A DNA stretch of 25,933 bases from Verrucomicrobia bacterium UBA1629 (GTDB taxonomy: Bacteria; Verrucomicrobiota; Kiritimatiellia; RFP12; UBA1067). Each line of letters starts with the position of its first letter. Position 1 is the first letter of the stretch. The stretch covers positions 1-25,933 of the forward strand of contig DCMF01000089.1 of NCBI GenBank assembly GCA_002321305.1, in the 5' to 3' direction. This document shows, piece by piece, positions 1 to 7,495 of the stretch. The notes beneath the pieces were generated by a model, which saw only the letters and a list, made by a program, of their open reading frames with translations, had not been told where the DNA came from and ran no database searches. The position numbers and the translations under genes were made by a program.

Positions 1-81
1 TAATTCATCGCCGAAGCAATAGCGTCTTTTGAGTTCGCCAATCCACGAAAAGTATTCGGGCGTCTTCTCGATGTCGCTCAT
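1..81 (-). CDS. Start of an unidentified protein (partial, 27 residues visible)
   Basis: The first 27 codons of a gene run off the left edge: ATG at 81, open to base 1, beginning MSDIEKTPEYFSWIGELKRR. The ATG lies 3 nt after the stop of the YfhO-like gene, with a GAGGG Shine-Dalgarno-like block inside that gene's last codons, so it is probably co-transcribed. The stretch PEYFSWIGELKRR faintly recalls the N-terminus of YhcG/DUF1016 nucleases, but 27 residues are far too few to assign a family. I leave the function open. Confidence 0.5.
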   Translation of the reverse strand, partial: MSDIEKTPEYFSWIGELKRRYCFGDEL

Positions 82-84
82 TCT

Positions 85-1737
85 TCAACCCTCAACGAGT
101 CCCGGCGACATACTATGCGATGCCGCGTTGCCCCCACGCATCCGCACCGCGCAGACGATCACGGCGACCGAGCCCAGCAGGGACAGGCAGCCGAGCCACG
201 CCGCGACAGTCCATGGCGGCAGCGGCTCTTTCGTCGGCTTGCGCGGCGTCAGCACCTCGACAAGGTAAAGGTCGGGATTGCCGAGGTAGTTCGCGAGCGA
301 GACGACCGCGCCGCGCTTCACCATCTCCGCCACCTGCGGATTCGCGAAGTCCTCGCGCCGCAAGACGCTCATCTGCATGTCGCTGTTCGTCTGCCGCACG
401 CGCCGCAAATCGACGGGCGCGCAGTAGATCTTGTCCATGCGCGCGAGGTCGAACGCCCCGAACAACACGAGCGCGCCGACGATCAGCCGTCCGCGACGCC
501 CTTTCAGCCACGCGAGATTCAGCAGGCCCTCAATGCCGTACCCCGCCAGCACGCAGAGGCAGAACTCCGTCAGGTGATGCCACTTGACGGGCGCGCGCAG
601 GTAATCGCCAAACGGCAGCGCATACACGAGCCGGTAGACCGGCTCGCAGAAGCGCCCGAGCGAGAACAGGTAGAAGACGACGGCGGCCATGAGAAAGAAG
701 AGACAGTCCCGTCCCGTGCGGAGGCGCAAGCCGAACGCAGCCCCCGCCAGCGCCAGCAGGCACGTCACCCACCCGACATAAAGCGAATGCTGGCGGTAGT
801 TGCCCTGCTTGGCGTCTTTCGGACGCCCCAGCGCGCCCGTATAGGGCCGCACCCCCGTCGCGTACCGCGAGCCGCTCGAGAGCGTCAGCGGACAGCTCGT
901 GTCGCCATTGACGCGCGGCACGACGAACTCCGCCGTCTCGTCCGGCGGCAACGACCAGTTCGTGACGAAGATCCAACGCTTTTCCGCCTCGTCCGTCGCC
1001 GACGCGGCGGGCACCGTTTCGCCCGACGCAATCTGCTTGTCGCGTCCCGCAAGGTCGTTCACGAGCGCAAAGCGGAAGCTCGGCGCGCCCAGGACGAAGA
1101 ACACGGCCGCCGCGAGCAGCGTCCCCTTCCACGGGAACTTCCGCTCGCGCACGCAGCACCAGGCGAAATAAAGCCCCGTCAGCGCCGTGAAGAGCAGCCA
1201 GAGGTCGGCCTGGTAGAAGCTTCCCCACGCCGTGCAGGCGCCGAGCAAGAGCCAGTGGCGAAGCTTGCCCTTGCGCACGGCGCGGTCGGCCAAGCCGAAC
1301 GCGAAGACGCCGTAGGTCATCCAGACGAACCAGCCGCCGTGTCCGGCGGAGAAAAGCGAAGACCAGTAGCCGCAAAACGCAAGCAGCAGTCCCGCCCCGT
1401 AGGACGCCAACGGGGACAGGCCCCGTCCGCGCAGGAAATACGCGAGCCCCAGTCCCGCGCAGTAGAAGGAAACGGCGTACTTCAGCTCCTGGCAGAAATA
1501 GGGCGAGAACAGGAGCCCGTCCCAGAGAACGTCACTCGGAATGAACTTGCCGGACGACAGGAACTTCCGCAGGGACTTCGCCCAGTAGTCCGCATACGCC
1601 ATCGGATGGACGATCGTGTCGTCCGGCATGACCGGCGCGACGTCGAGCGACCACGTGCCCCAGAAGACGAACGCCGCCAGCACCGCAAAGACGGCGGTGA
1701 AGGCGGCGAGCCACGCAAACTTCCGCGACAGGCGCAT
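85..1737 (-). CDS. YfhO-like multi-pass membrane protein
   Basis: A 550-residue integral membrane protein. An N-terminal hydrophobic segment at about residues 10-28 is followed by a short acidic loop with a DD pair (VMPDD), many hydrophobic spans through residue ~230, a large hydrophilic loop (about 235-315), a second set of spans to about 435, a soluble part, and a last span near 515-533. This layout and the motif around FGDYLRAPVKWHH resemble the YfhO/GT-C-like family, whose members help glycosylate cell-surface polymers in Firmicutes. The substrate here is unknown. The ATG is placed directly after the ntpK stop (TAA then ATG, no gap), so it is probably read through from the V-ATPase genes, although no functional link is obvious. 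The family call is by overall resemblance only. Confidence 0.72.
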   Translation of the reverse strand: MRLSRKFAWLAAFTAVFAVLAAFVFWGTWSLDVAPVMPDDTIVHPMAYADYWAKSLRKFLSSGKFIPSDVLWDGLLFSPYFCQELKYAVSFYCAGLGLAYFLRGRGLSPLASYGAGLLLAFCGYWSSLFSAGHGGWFVWMTYGVFAFGLADRAVRKGKLRHWLLLGACTAWGSFYQADLWLLFTALTGLYFAWCCVRERKFPWKGTLLAAAVFFVLGAPSFRFALVNDLAGRDKQIASGETVPAASATDEAEKRWIFVTNWSLPPDETAEFVVPRVNGDTSCPLTLSSGSRYATGVRPYTGALGRPKDAKQGNYRQHSLYVGWVTCLLALAGAAFGLRLRTGRDCLFFLMAAVVFYLFSLGRFCEPVYRLVYALPFGDYLRAPVKWHHLTEFCLCVLAGYGIEGLLNLAWLKGRRGRLIVGALVLFGAFDLARMDKIYCAPVDLRRVRQTNSDMQMSVLRREDFANPQVAEMVKRGAVVSLANYLGNPDLYLVEVLTPRKPTKEPLPPWTVAAWLGCLSLLGSVAVIVCAVRMRGGNAASHSMSPGLVEG

Positions 1738-2190
1738 TTACCCGATCTTGCCGACCGCGATGAGCGTGAACACCATCGTGAAGATCGCGACCGTCTCGAC
1801 GATGCCGAGCGCGGCGAGGTAGTTCGTGAAGCCCTGGTTCGTCTCGGCCTGCGCATCGCACGCCGCCGCGCCCGCACGGCCCTGGAAGAGCGCCGAGGCG
1901 CCAATCGCGAAGCCCGAGAAGATGCCGAGGACGAGGCACGGGATGCCCGCGCCTTCCACGCTGAGCTTGCCGAACAGCGTGAACATGAGGATCATGCCGT
2001 AGAGCGTCTGCGTGATCGGCGCGCCGACGAACGAGAGGAGCAGGAACGGTGCCGGCTTGCCCGCCGCGTAGCACTTCTTCCACGCCCCGACCGCCGCGCT
2101 CGCGGCCAGCCCCGTGCCCAGCGCCGAACCCGCGCCGGAAAGGCCCAAGCAGGCGATCGCGCCCGCGACAATCATTGCTGCATCATTCAT
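1738..2190 (-). CDS. ntpK: V-type ATP synthase subunit K (membrane proteolipid)
   Basis: A 150-residue proteolipid with two helical hairpins that forms the rotor ring of the V-type ATPase. The N-terminal glycine/alanine-rich helix (GSALGTG) and two repeated helix pairs fit the family. The residues that bind Na+ in Enterococcus hirae NtpK (T64, Q65, Q110, E139, with Y68) appear here as T60, Q61, Q103, E132 and Y64. The L61 position is Ala. This suggests Na+ rather than H+ coupling (inference). An AAGGAG ribosome site lies 8 nt before the ATG at 2190. It follows ntpI in the order D-I-K. Subunits A, B, C/E and F are not in the window. Confidence 0.93.
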   Translation of the reverse strand: MNDAAMIVAGAIACLGLSGAGSALGTGLAASAAVGAWKKCYAAGKPAPFLLLSFVGAPITQTLYGMILMFTLFGKLSVEGAGIPCLVLGIFSGFAIGASALFQGRAGAAACDAQAETNQGFTNYLAALGIVETVAIFTMVFTLIAVGKIG

Positions 2191-2229
2191 TTTTCTGTTC
2201 TCCTTTTTCGGTTTTTCGAGACGGTTGAC

Positions 2230-3903
2230 TTAAGATTTCCTGAACGGACGGAACGCGAGCCCCGACCATGTGATCCCCTTGTGGTTCGAGAACTCCAGCG
2301 TGTTGAGGCGCACGGCATGGACGAGGATCGAGAGCCCCGCCATCAGCAGGTTCAGGACGTGCCCGAAGACGAGAATCGCGACCATCGCGAGCGACAGCAG
2401 GGCCTTCGCCCACCAGGCGTCCGCATCGGCCACGAGGCCGATCGCCATGTTGTTGAAGTTCTCCGCGACCTTCACGGACGCGAGACCGACCGCGAAGAGG
2501 CGCACGTACGAAATGATGTCACCAAGAGCTGACATGATGTTCAGCGGCAGCATCCCCAGCTCCGCGCCGCGCGTCTTCAGCTCCGACGGCTTCACGCTGA
2601 AGAGGAAGACCGCCGCGATCGAGACGCCGCCGAGCGCAAACCCCCACGACGGGAAGCGCGGGAAGATGCCGACGATCGAGTTCGTCACGAGATACATCAG
2701 GAGCAGGACGCCCGCCCAGCCGAACTCCGCGATCGCCGTCGAGTCGGGGAACTTGCAGACGCCGTTCCAGAGGCGCGCGAGCATGAGGTGCGAGACGCCG
2801 ATCGTGAAGCAGAGAAGCATCATGTGGCTGTAGCTCGGATCGGCGAGCCACGTCACCGTCGGCAGGTTCGCGAGGAACGGAAGCCCCGCCCCGAACCACG
2901 TGTTGGAGAGGACGCCCCAGAGAACCGTCGCGGACGAGAAGACCGTCAGCAGGACGAACCAGCTGCGCGGCAGCTTCTTTCGGAAGGCCAGCGTCGCCGC
3001 GAGGAAGATCGCCCCGTACGCGCCGTCGCCGACGAGCATCGCGAAGAAGAGCGAGAAATAGCACATGAACGGCACGGAGACGTCCGCCTCGTCGTAGGCC
3101 GGCGCGACGCCCAACCCCGCGAAGAGGGCCTTCACGGGCTTGAAGAAGCGCGGCGGCTCGACAAGCGTCGGCGGGGTCTCGCCCGGCTCCGGGTCGCGCA
3201 GCAGCACGGCCCAGCCAATCGCCCGCGACCGCGCGAACAGGTCGTCGCCCGCCGTCTCGCCGCGCACCTCCGCCAGCAGCGACGCGACGCGCGGCACGGG
3301 AATCCAGCCCGACAGGACGGCGAGCGCGCCGCGATCCGCCAGCAGCTCCTTCGCCCGCGCGAACGCGATGCGGTCGCGAATCGCCGGATACGCCTTCAGG
3401 ATCGCCTGCTCGTCGACGGACGCGATCTTCACGTCATCGATCGCCGCGCGGTTCTTCACGCGCGCAAGCTTCTCCTCCATCCGCGACAGCCGCATCTCCG
3501 GCAGCTTCGCGGGCAAGTCCACGACATCCGCCAGCCCTGCGACCGTCTCGCGCAGCTTCGCGGCGAGCTTCGGGTCGAAGTCGCCGTAGGGCGCATAGGC
3601 GCGGATCTCCCGCTCCAGACGCTCCGCCTCCGCCGCGAGCGTCGCCCGGTCGGCGTCCAGAGCCAGGACCTCCGCGACCGTGTGCGGACGGATCTCAAGG
3701 TCGGTTTGCCTGCCGCGCGCCTTGAGGATGAGCCGCACGGCCCTCCCGGCGTCGGACAGCGCCTCTTCCGCCGAGGCGACGACCGCGCCGTTCGCGGCGG
3801 CCAGGTCCAGGTGCACGGCGCCGAGCGCGCGCAGGCGCTCCAGCGTCGCGTCCTTCTCGGACGCGAGGCAGACGAGATCCAGGTGCTTCATCCGGACGAT
3901 CAC
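2230..3903 (-). CDS. ntpI: V-type ATP synthase subunit I (stator/a-subunit)
   Basis: Subunit I holds the stator and supplies the ion half-channels next to the K ring. The N-terminal ~320 residues are soluble and charged (coiled-coil arm); the C-terminal ~230 residues contain about seven membrane spans. The two arginines needed in subunit a are present: R468 in SYVRLFAVGLA and R532 in HAVRLNTLEFSNH (yeast Vph1 R735 and R799). I chose a GTG start at 3903, giving 557 residues: it overlaps the ntpD stop as GTGA and sits behind a strong GGGGAGGGA ribosome site. An ATG four codons later (3891) is the alternative. At 557 residues it is at the short end of the family (often 600-660), mostly through a reduced soluble arm. 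Confidence 0.92.
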   Translation of the reverse strand: MIVRMKHLDLVCLASEKDATLERLRALGAVHLDLAAANGAVVASAEEALSDAGRAVRLILKARGRQTDLEIRPHTVAEVLALDADRATLAAEAERLEREIRAYAPYGDFDPKLAAKLRETVAGLADVVDLPAKLPEMRLSRMEEKLARVKNRAAIDDVKIASVDEQAILKAYPAIRDRIAFARAKELLADRGALAVLSGWIPVPRVASLLAEVRGETAGDDLFARSRAIGWAVLLRDPEPGETPPTLVEPPRFFKPVKALFAGLGVAPAYDEADVSVPFMCYFSLFFAMLVGDGAYGAIFLAATLAFRKKLPRSWFVLLTVFSSATVLWGVLSNTWFGAGLPFLANLPTVTWLADPSYSHMMLLCFTIGVSHLMLARLWNGVCKFPDSTAIAEFGWAGVLLLMYLVTNSIVGIFPRFPSWGFALGGVSIAAVFLFSVKPSELKTRGAELGMLPLNIMSALGDIISYVRLFAVGLASVKVAENFNNMAIGLVADADAWWAKALLSLAMVAILVFGHVLNLLMAGLSILVHAVRLNTLEFSNHKGITWSGLAFRPFRKS

Positions 3904-4493
3904 GACTTGTCCCTCCCCTTCGCGATCTTGCCGCGCGTGACGGCGGCGGTCTGCTCGTCGCCGAGCGCGATCTTGATGACGCGGATCGCCTCCTTGCAGG
4001 CGGGGATCCGCACCTTCTCGAACAGGTTCACGCGCTGCGACGTCTGCTGAAGCTCGGCCGCAATGAGGCGGCGCTGCTCCTCGTAGATCGCCCGCTCGCA
4101 CTGGAGCGAGAGGATCTTCGTCGTCACGTCCACCGCGCCGTCGACCCACGCCGGCGTCGACCAGGGATCGACCGGCTTCACGTCCGTCTCGATCGCGTCG
4201 AAGGTCGGGATCGTCACGCCCGCGATGTTCGCCGAGCCCGTCCGCACCTCCTTGACCTTCACGAGCCCCGCGAGGAGCGCGGAATCGGTCGCGAAGAGGC
4301 CGACCCAGCGGTCGAGGTCGGCGCGCACCGCGCGCTCGGCGGCGCGCGTCTCGTCGGCCTTGGCGGAGATCCCGGCGATTTCGCCCTGCAGCTGCTGCTT
4401 CTTGAGCTGGAGCATCGGCAGGAAGCGCTGAAACCGCTTCAGCGCGTCCGTCTGAGCCTTGAGCTCCGTCTTTGTCAGCTTGACCTTCGCCAT
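3900..4493 (-). CDS. ntpD: V-type ATP synthase subunit D (central stalk)
   Basis: A 197-residue subunit D, the coiled-coil rotor shaft linking the catalytic A3B3 head to the membrane ring. The N-terminus is rich in Lys, Leu and Gln (long helix), and the C-terminal family signature RVNLFEKVRIP is intact. It is the first gene of a D-I-K unit; the preceding gene in the same direction is an amino-acid symporter, not a V-ATPase subunit. Its promoter lies in the 38-bp gap: an extended -10 (TGGTATAAT) ends 8 nt before the ATG and there is no Shine-Dalgarno sequence, so the mRNA is probably almost leaderless. Confidence 0.93.
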   Translation of the reverse strand: MAKVKLTKTELKAQTDALKRFQRFLPMLQLKKQQLQGEIAGISAKADETRAAERAVRADLDRWVGLFATDSALLAGLVKVKEVRTGSANIAGVTIPTFDAIETDVKPVDPWSTPAWVDGAVDVTTKILSLQCERAIYEEQRRLIAAELQQTSQRVNLFEKVRIPACKEAIRVIKIALGDEQTAAVTRGKIAKGRDKS

Positions 4494-4501
4494 GAGACCG
4501 T

Positions 4502-4510
4502 ATTATACCA
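4502..4510 (-). promoter_or_regulatory. Extended -10 promoter of ntpD
   Basis: TGGTATAAT on the minus strand, with hexamer at 4502-4507. Only 8 nt separate it from the ntpD ATG at 4493, which would put transcription start about 2 nt before the codon. No TTGACA-like -35 is visible at 16-18 nt spacing. Confidence 0.7.
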
Positions 4511-4531
4511 CTTTTTCGCCGCGCGCGGGCA

Positions 4532-6067
4532 TCACTCCGTGATCTCGCCGGACTTGAGCCGCTTGAAGTAGCTCTTCGTCTCCGCCGCGACGACGCCCGA
4601 AAGCGCGAGGAGCGCGATCATGTTCGGCACGGCCATGAGGCCGTTGAAGATGTCCGCAATGCCCCACACCGCCGAGATCGTCATGTACGGCCCGATGAAG
4701 ACGGCGAGGATGTAGAGCCAGCGGTAGACGTAGACGGGGCCCATCCGGCCGTTCGTCAGGTATTCGAGGCAGCGCTCCGAGTAGTAGTCCCACCCGAGGA
4801 TCGTCGTGAAGCCGAAGAGGACGAGCGAGACCATCACGAGCGCGTCCGTCACGATCGCGGGCAGGAACGGGATGCCGACGGCGAACGCCTTCATCGTGGC
4901 CTCGGCGCCAGTCGCCGCGCTCGCGCAGTAGAGTTCGGACACGCCCTTGAACGACTCGGCCGAGATCGGCTGGTTCGTCATCGTGAGGGCGAGGCCCGTC
5001 ATCGAGCAGACGATGATCGTGTCGAGGAAGGTGCCCGTCATCGAGACGAGGCCCTGGCGCACGGGCTCCTTCGTCTGCGCGGCCGCCGCCGCGATCGGGG
5101 CGGAGCCGAGGCCCGCCTCGTTCGAGAAGATGCCGCGCGCGATGCCCTTCTGCATCGCCGCGATGATCGCGCCGAGCGCGCCGCCCGCCGCCGCCTGGAG
5201 GCCGAACGCCGACTGCACGATCGTCGCGATCGCCGCCGGGATCTTGCCGAGGTTGCAGAAGACGAGGAGGAGCGAGAACGCGACGTAGAGGATGACCATG
5301 AGCGGGATCACCTTCTCGCTCACCTTCGCGATGCGCTTCAGGCCGCCGATCACGACCATGCCGACCATGAACGCCAGCAGGATCGAGCCGAAGATCGTCG
5401 CGCACGAGTAGCTGTTGCCGAGAACCGTGAAGTTGTGGACGTCCGCCGTGTCGATGTAGCTCTTGAAGAACGTGTTGAACGAGCCGCAGATCGAGTTCAC
5501 CTGCGAGAACGTGCCGATGCCGAAGAGGCCGACGCAGCAGCCGAAGAACGCGAACACGCACGCGAGCCACTTCCACTTCGGGCCCATGCCGCGCTCGATG
5601 TAGTAGAACGGCCCGCCGAGGACGTGGCCGGTCGCCTCGTCATGCTCGCGGTACTTGACGGCCAGGAGGCCCTCGGAGTACTTCGTCGCCATGCCGAAGA
5701 GCGCGGCGAGCCACATCCAGAAGATCGCGCCGGGGCCGCCCGCGACGTAGGCCGTCGCGACGCCGACGATGTTGCCCGTGCCGATCGTCGCCGAGAGCGC
5801 GGTGCAGAGCGCGCCGAAGCTCGTGACCTCGCCCTTCGCGCCATGCTCGACCTTCTCGTTCCTGAACATGTACTTGAGCGCGCGCGGCAGCTGGATGAAC
5901 TGCATGCCGCCGAGGCGGACCGTGAGCCAGATTCCGCCGAAGAGAATCAGGATAATGAGGAGGGGAACCGGAAACCCGCCGATCTCGAACGAAGTTCCCC
6001 AGACCTTGTCGTCAACCAAGTTCACGTAGTCCGTGAACGTATCCAGCCATGTGGCCGCCTGCATCAT
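4532..6067 (-). CDS. Na+/alanine-glycine symporter (AGCS family)
   Basis: A 511-residue AGCS-family transporter that couples Na+ entry to uptake of alanine or glycine across the inner membrane. Family blocks are clear: SFGALCTALSATIGTGNIVG, GAIFWMWLAALFGMATKYSE and GIARGIFSNEAGLGSAP, within about ten hydrophobic spans. The frame stays open upstream to 6148, but that part is the riboswitch. The start is the first of two tandem ATGs (6067), behind a GGAAAGG block. The glycine riboswitch in the leader supports glycine as a substrate or signal. It has its own promoter and is separated from ntpD by 38 bp, so the two genes are probably not one transcription unit. Confidence 0.93.
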   Translation of the reverse strand: MMQAATWLDTFTDYVNLVDDKVWGTSFEIGGFPVPLLIILILFGGIWLTVRLGGMQFIQLPRALKYMFRNEKVEHGAKGEVTSFGALCTALSATIGTGNIVGVATAYVAGGPGAIFWMWLAALFGMATKYSEGLLAVKYREHDEATGHVLGGPFYYIERGMGPKWKWLACVFAFFGCCVGLFGIGTFSQVNSICGSFNTFFKSYIDTADVHNFTVLGNSYSCATIFGSILLAFMVGMVVIGGLKRIAKVSEKVIPLMVILYVAFSLLLVFCNLGKIPAAIATIVQSAFGLQAAAGGALGAIIAAMQKGIARGIFSNEAGLGSAPIAAAAAQTKEPVRQGLVSMTGTFLDTIIVCSMTGLALTMTNQPISAESFKGVSELYCASAATGAEATMKAFAVGIPFLPAIVTDALVMVSLVLFGFTTILGWDYYSERCLEYLTNGRMGPVYVYRWLYILAVFIGPYMTISAVWGIADIFNGLMAVPNMIALLALSGVVAAETKSYFKRLKSGEITE

Positions 6068-6084
6068 TTTTTCGTTTGCCTTTC

Positions 6085-6178
6085 CGTCCTTTTGCCTGAG
6101 AGATCGTCCCCGACCCTTTCGGGGAGTTACACCTTCGGCACTTCGCACCGTTGCGAAGCTTCTCCGGACCCGCCGTAG
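6085..6178 (-). promoter_or_regulatory. Glycine riboswitch (single aptamer)
   Basis: The 5' leader of the symporter mRNA carries the conserved glycine-aptamer blocks in order: GGTCCGGAGA (5' side of P1), a hairpin with arms CTTCGCA/TGCGAAG, the junction GCCGAAGG, a second hairpin (CCCCGA/TCGGGG), then CTCTCAGGCAAAAGGACGG. P1 can form by GTCC with GGAC and GGAGA with TCTC. Only one aptamer is present, not a tandem. About 18 nt separate the end of the aptamer from the ATG, with no room for an intrinsic terminator, so control of ribosome access is more likely than termination (inference). Glycine riboswitches upstream of AGCS genes are known from other bacteria. Confidence 0.92.
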
Positions 6179-6195
6179 CGGTAAAAAGTCCGCAT

Positions 6196-6204
6196 ATTAT
6201 ACCA
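6196..6204 (-). promoter_or_regulatory. Extended -10 promoter of the riboswitch-symporter unit
   Basis: TGGTATAAT on the minus strand (hexamer 6196-6201). Transcription should start near 6188-6190, about 10 nt before the first aptamer strand, and give a leader of about 120 nt. No convincing -35 is seen. Confidence 0.7.
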
Positions 6205-6241
6205 TAAACGGCGCACGACGGGACAAGCCTGCCGGCAGAGG

Positions 6242-6742
6242 TCAGGTCGATGCCGCCCCGGAGGTTCCGGCGACCGCCGCGCCGGTCGCCAGAAGGCCGA
6301 GCGCGCGCGTGACGGCCTGTGCGCGCACGGCCGCGCGGTCGCCCGCGAAAACAGCCTTCTCCGTGCGCACGCCGCCCTTTGTCGCGAGGCCGAACCAGAC
6401 GAGGCCGACCGGTTTCGCCGCGCTCCCGCCGCCCGGTCCGGCGATGCCCGTCACCGAGACGGCGAGGTCCGCCTTCAGGAGCCGCCGCGCGCCGACCGCC
6501 ATCTGCGCGGCCGTCTCGGACGACACCGCGCCGACCGTCTCCAGCGTCGCCGGCGACACGCCGAGGACGTCCTGCTTGACCGCGTTCGCATACGAGATGA
6601 CACCGCCGAGAAAGACCGCGCTGGAGCCGGGGACGGCGGTGATCGCCGCCCCAACGCCGCCGCCCGTGCAGCTCTCGGCCGTCACGCACGTCAGGCCCTG
6701 CGCCTTCAAGAGCGCGACAAGTTTCTCCGCAACCGTCATCAT
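6242..6742 (-). CDS. pncC: CinA C-terminal-type nicotinamide-nucleotide amidase
   Basis: A 166-residue stand-alone CinA_C domain. Family members deamidate nicotinamide mononucleotide to nicotinate mononucleotide in NAD recycling. The catalytic region AESCTGGG (Ser24), the YANAVK block (Tyr51, Lys56) and VTGIAGPGGG (about 97-106) match the family. The N-terminal COG1058 domain of full CinA is absent, as in E. coli PncC. The start is ATG 6742: GGAGG lies 5 nt upstream and the ATG overlaps the preceding small gene's stop (ATGA). It is the last gene of the operon that begins with the NifA-like regulator. Confidence 0.92.
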   Translation of the reverse strand: MMTVAEKLVALLKAQGLTCVTAESCTGGGVGAAITAVPGSSAVFLGGVISYANAVKQDVLGVSPATLETVGAVSSETAAQMAVGARRLLKADLAVSVTGIAGPGGGSAAKPVGLVWFGLATKGGVRTEKAVFAGDRAAVRAQAVTRALGLLATGAAVAGTSGAAST

Positions 6743-6885
6743 TTCGCCTCCGCTCCGCCCAACCGGGCCTTCGCCGCGTCTCCCGCCTTCTTGTAGATGC
6801 GCGCGAGCTCGTCCAGGCACTTGCCCGTGCCGCGCCAGAACGGCACGGGGCCGAGGCGCCGCAGAATCGGCGTTTCAATCTTCAT
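6739..6885 (-). CDS. Small unknown protein, 48 residues
   Basis: A short reading frame between the SWIM gene and pncC, beginning MKIETPILRRLGPVPFWRG and ending in a helical LARIYKKAGDAAKARLGG stretch. Its ATG lies within the last codons of the SWIM gene (11-bp overlap) behind a good GGAGGA site 8 nt upstream. Its stop overlaps the pncC ATG (ATGA). Overlap at both ends plus a ribosome site make it a real, translationally coupled gene. It is basic, has one Cys and no membrane segment. I do not recognise a family; the C-terminal part could be a single TPR-like helix. Confidence 0.7.
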   Translation of the reverse strand: MKIETPILRRLGPVPFWRGTGKCLDELARIYKKAGDAAKARLGGAEAK

Positions 6886-7465
6886 CGTACAGTTCCTCCG
6901 GCAGGACGCCGCGCAGCTCCAGCAGCGTGAGCGGCCGCCGCGCGACCTCTTCGCCCAGCAGAATCAGGACCGCCGCCGTGTGCTTGCACGGATTCGCGTA
7001 ATCCGGACAGCTGCAGGCCGTCGTCATGTCATACCGACCCGGCCCAAGCTTGCCGCCGGGAAACAGGTCATAGCCCGCGTCGCGGAAGACCGCCTCGACG
7101 TCGCTCGGCAGGTCGTCCGCCAAAAGCCGCGCGACCCGCATCGGCTCGGCGCGCAGCGCGGCGACGATGCGTGCGCGCGCATCCGGCTCCGGCGTCCGGA
7201 AGTCGAGCGTGACGGCATACGGGTCGGGGCGCGTCCCCTGGACGTGCGCGGCGACGTGCGGCCCCGCGATCTCCAGCGAGACGACCTGCCCCGAAAGCGC
7301 ATAGCTCTTGCCGCGACCGAGCCGCCCCTTGAGGCCCATCAGCTCCAGCCGATGCGTCCACTCCCGCGCCCACCAGCTGCGCCCCGACCCCGTGCGCGAT
7401 TCCTGCGCACGGATGCCCGCCGCAAAGCGCGGAATGCGAACCGGATAGCGTTTCTTCTTGGACAT
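6875..7465 (-). CDS. SWIM zinc-finger protein
   Basis: A 196-residue protein with a SWIM zinc finger near its C-terminus: C151-x-C153, C160-x-H162 (ACSCPDYANPCKHTAAVLI). Residues 30-36 contain the WWAREW motif seen at the N-terminus of SWIM proteins that neighbour SNF2 helicases in many bacteria. The SWIM domain is thought to bind DNA or protein; the exact role is unknown. No SNF2 helicase gene is in this window, which is unusual for this type. It lies 30 bp after hisF in the same direction and overlaps the 48-residue gene downstream. Confidence 0.88.
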   Translation of the reverse strand: MSKKKRYPVRIPRFAAGIRAQESRTGSGRSWWAREWTHRLELMGLKGRLGRGKSYALSGQVVSLEIAGPHVAAHVQGTRPDPYAVTLDFRTPEPDARARIVAALRAEPMRVARLLADDLPSDVEAVFRDAGYDLFPGGKLGPGRYDMTTACSCPDYANPCKHTAAVLILLGEEVARRPLTLLELRGVLPEELYDED

Positions 7466-7495
7466 CGCGTTGCCGCCGCCCCATGCGGGCGCGCC

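Noticed and set aside
1..81. Firm assignment of the partial left-edge gene to the DUF1016/YhcG nucleases
   Set aside because: Only 27 residues are visible and the conserved block that would follow is not seen.
115..2532. Very long open frame on the plus strand (805 codons) opposite the V-ATPase and YfhO-like genes, and similar long frames at 2788-4050, 6797-8380, 9024-10514, 18501-20327
   Set aside because: They are mirror frames of GC-rich genes: Arg/Ala/Glu-rich with no domain, no ribosome site, and each lies opposite a recognised family member.
4511..4531. Intrinsic terminator after the symporter gene
   Set aside because: CCGCGCGCGG followed by CGAAAAAG on the minus strand has almost no loop and lacks a U-tract.
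6205..6241. Terminator between pncC and the symporter promoter
   Set aside because: CTGCCGGCAG is a short palindrome with no U-tract; nothing else supports termination there.
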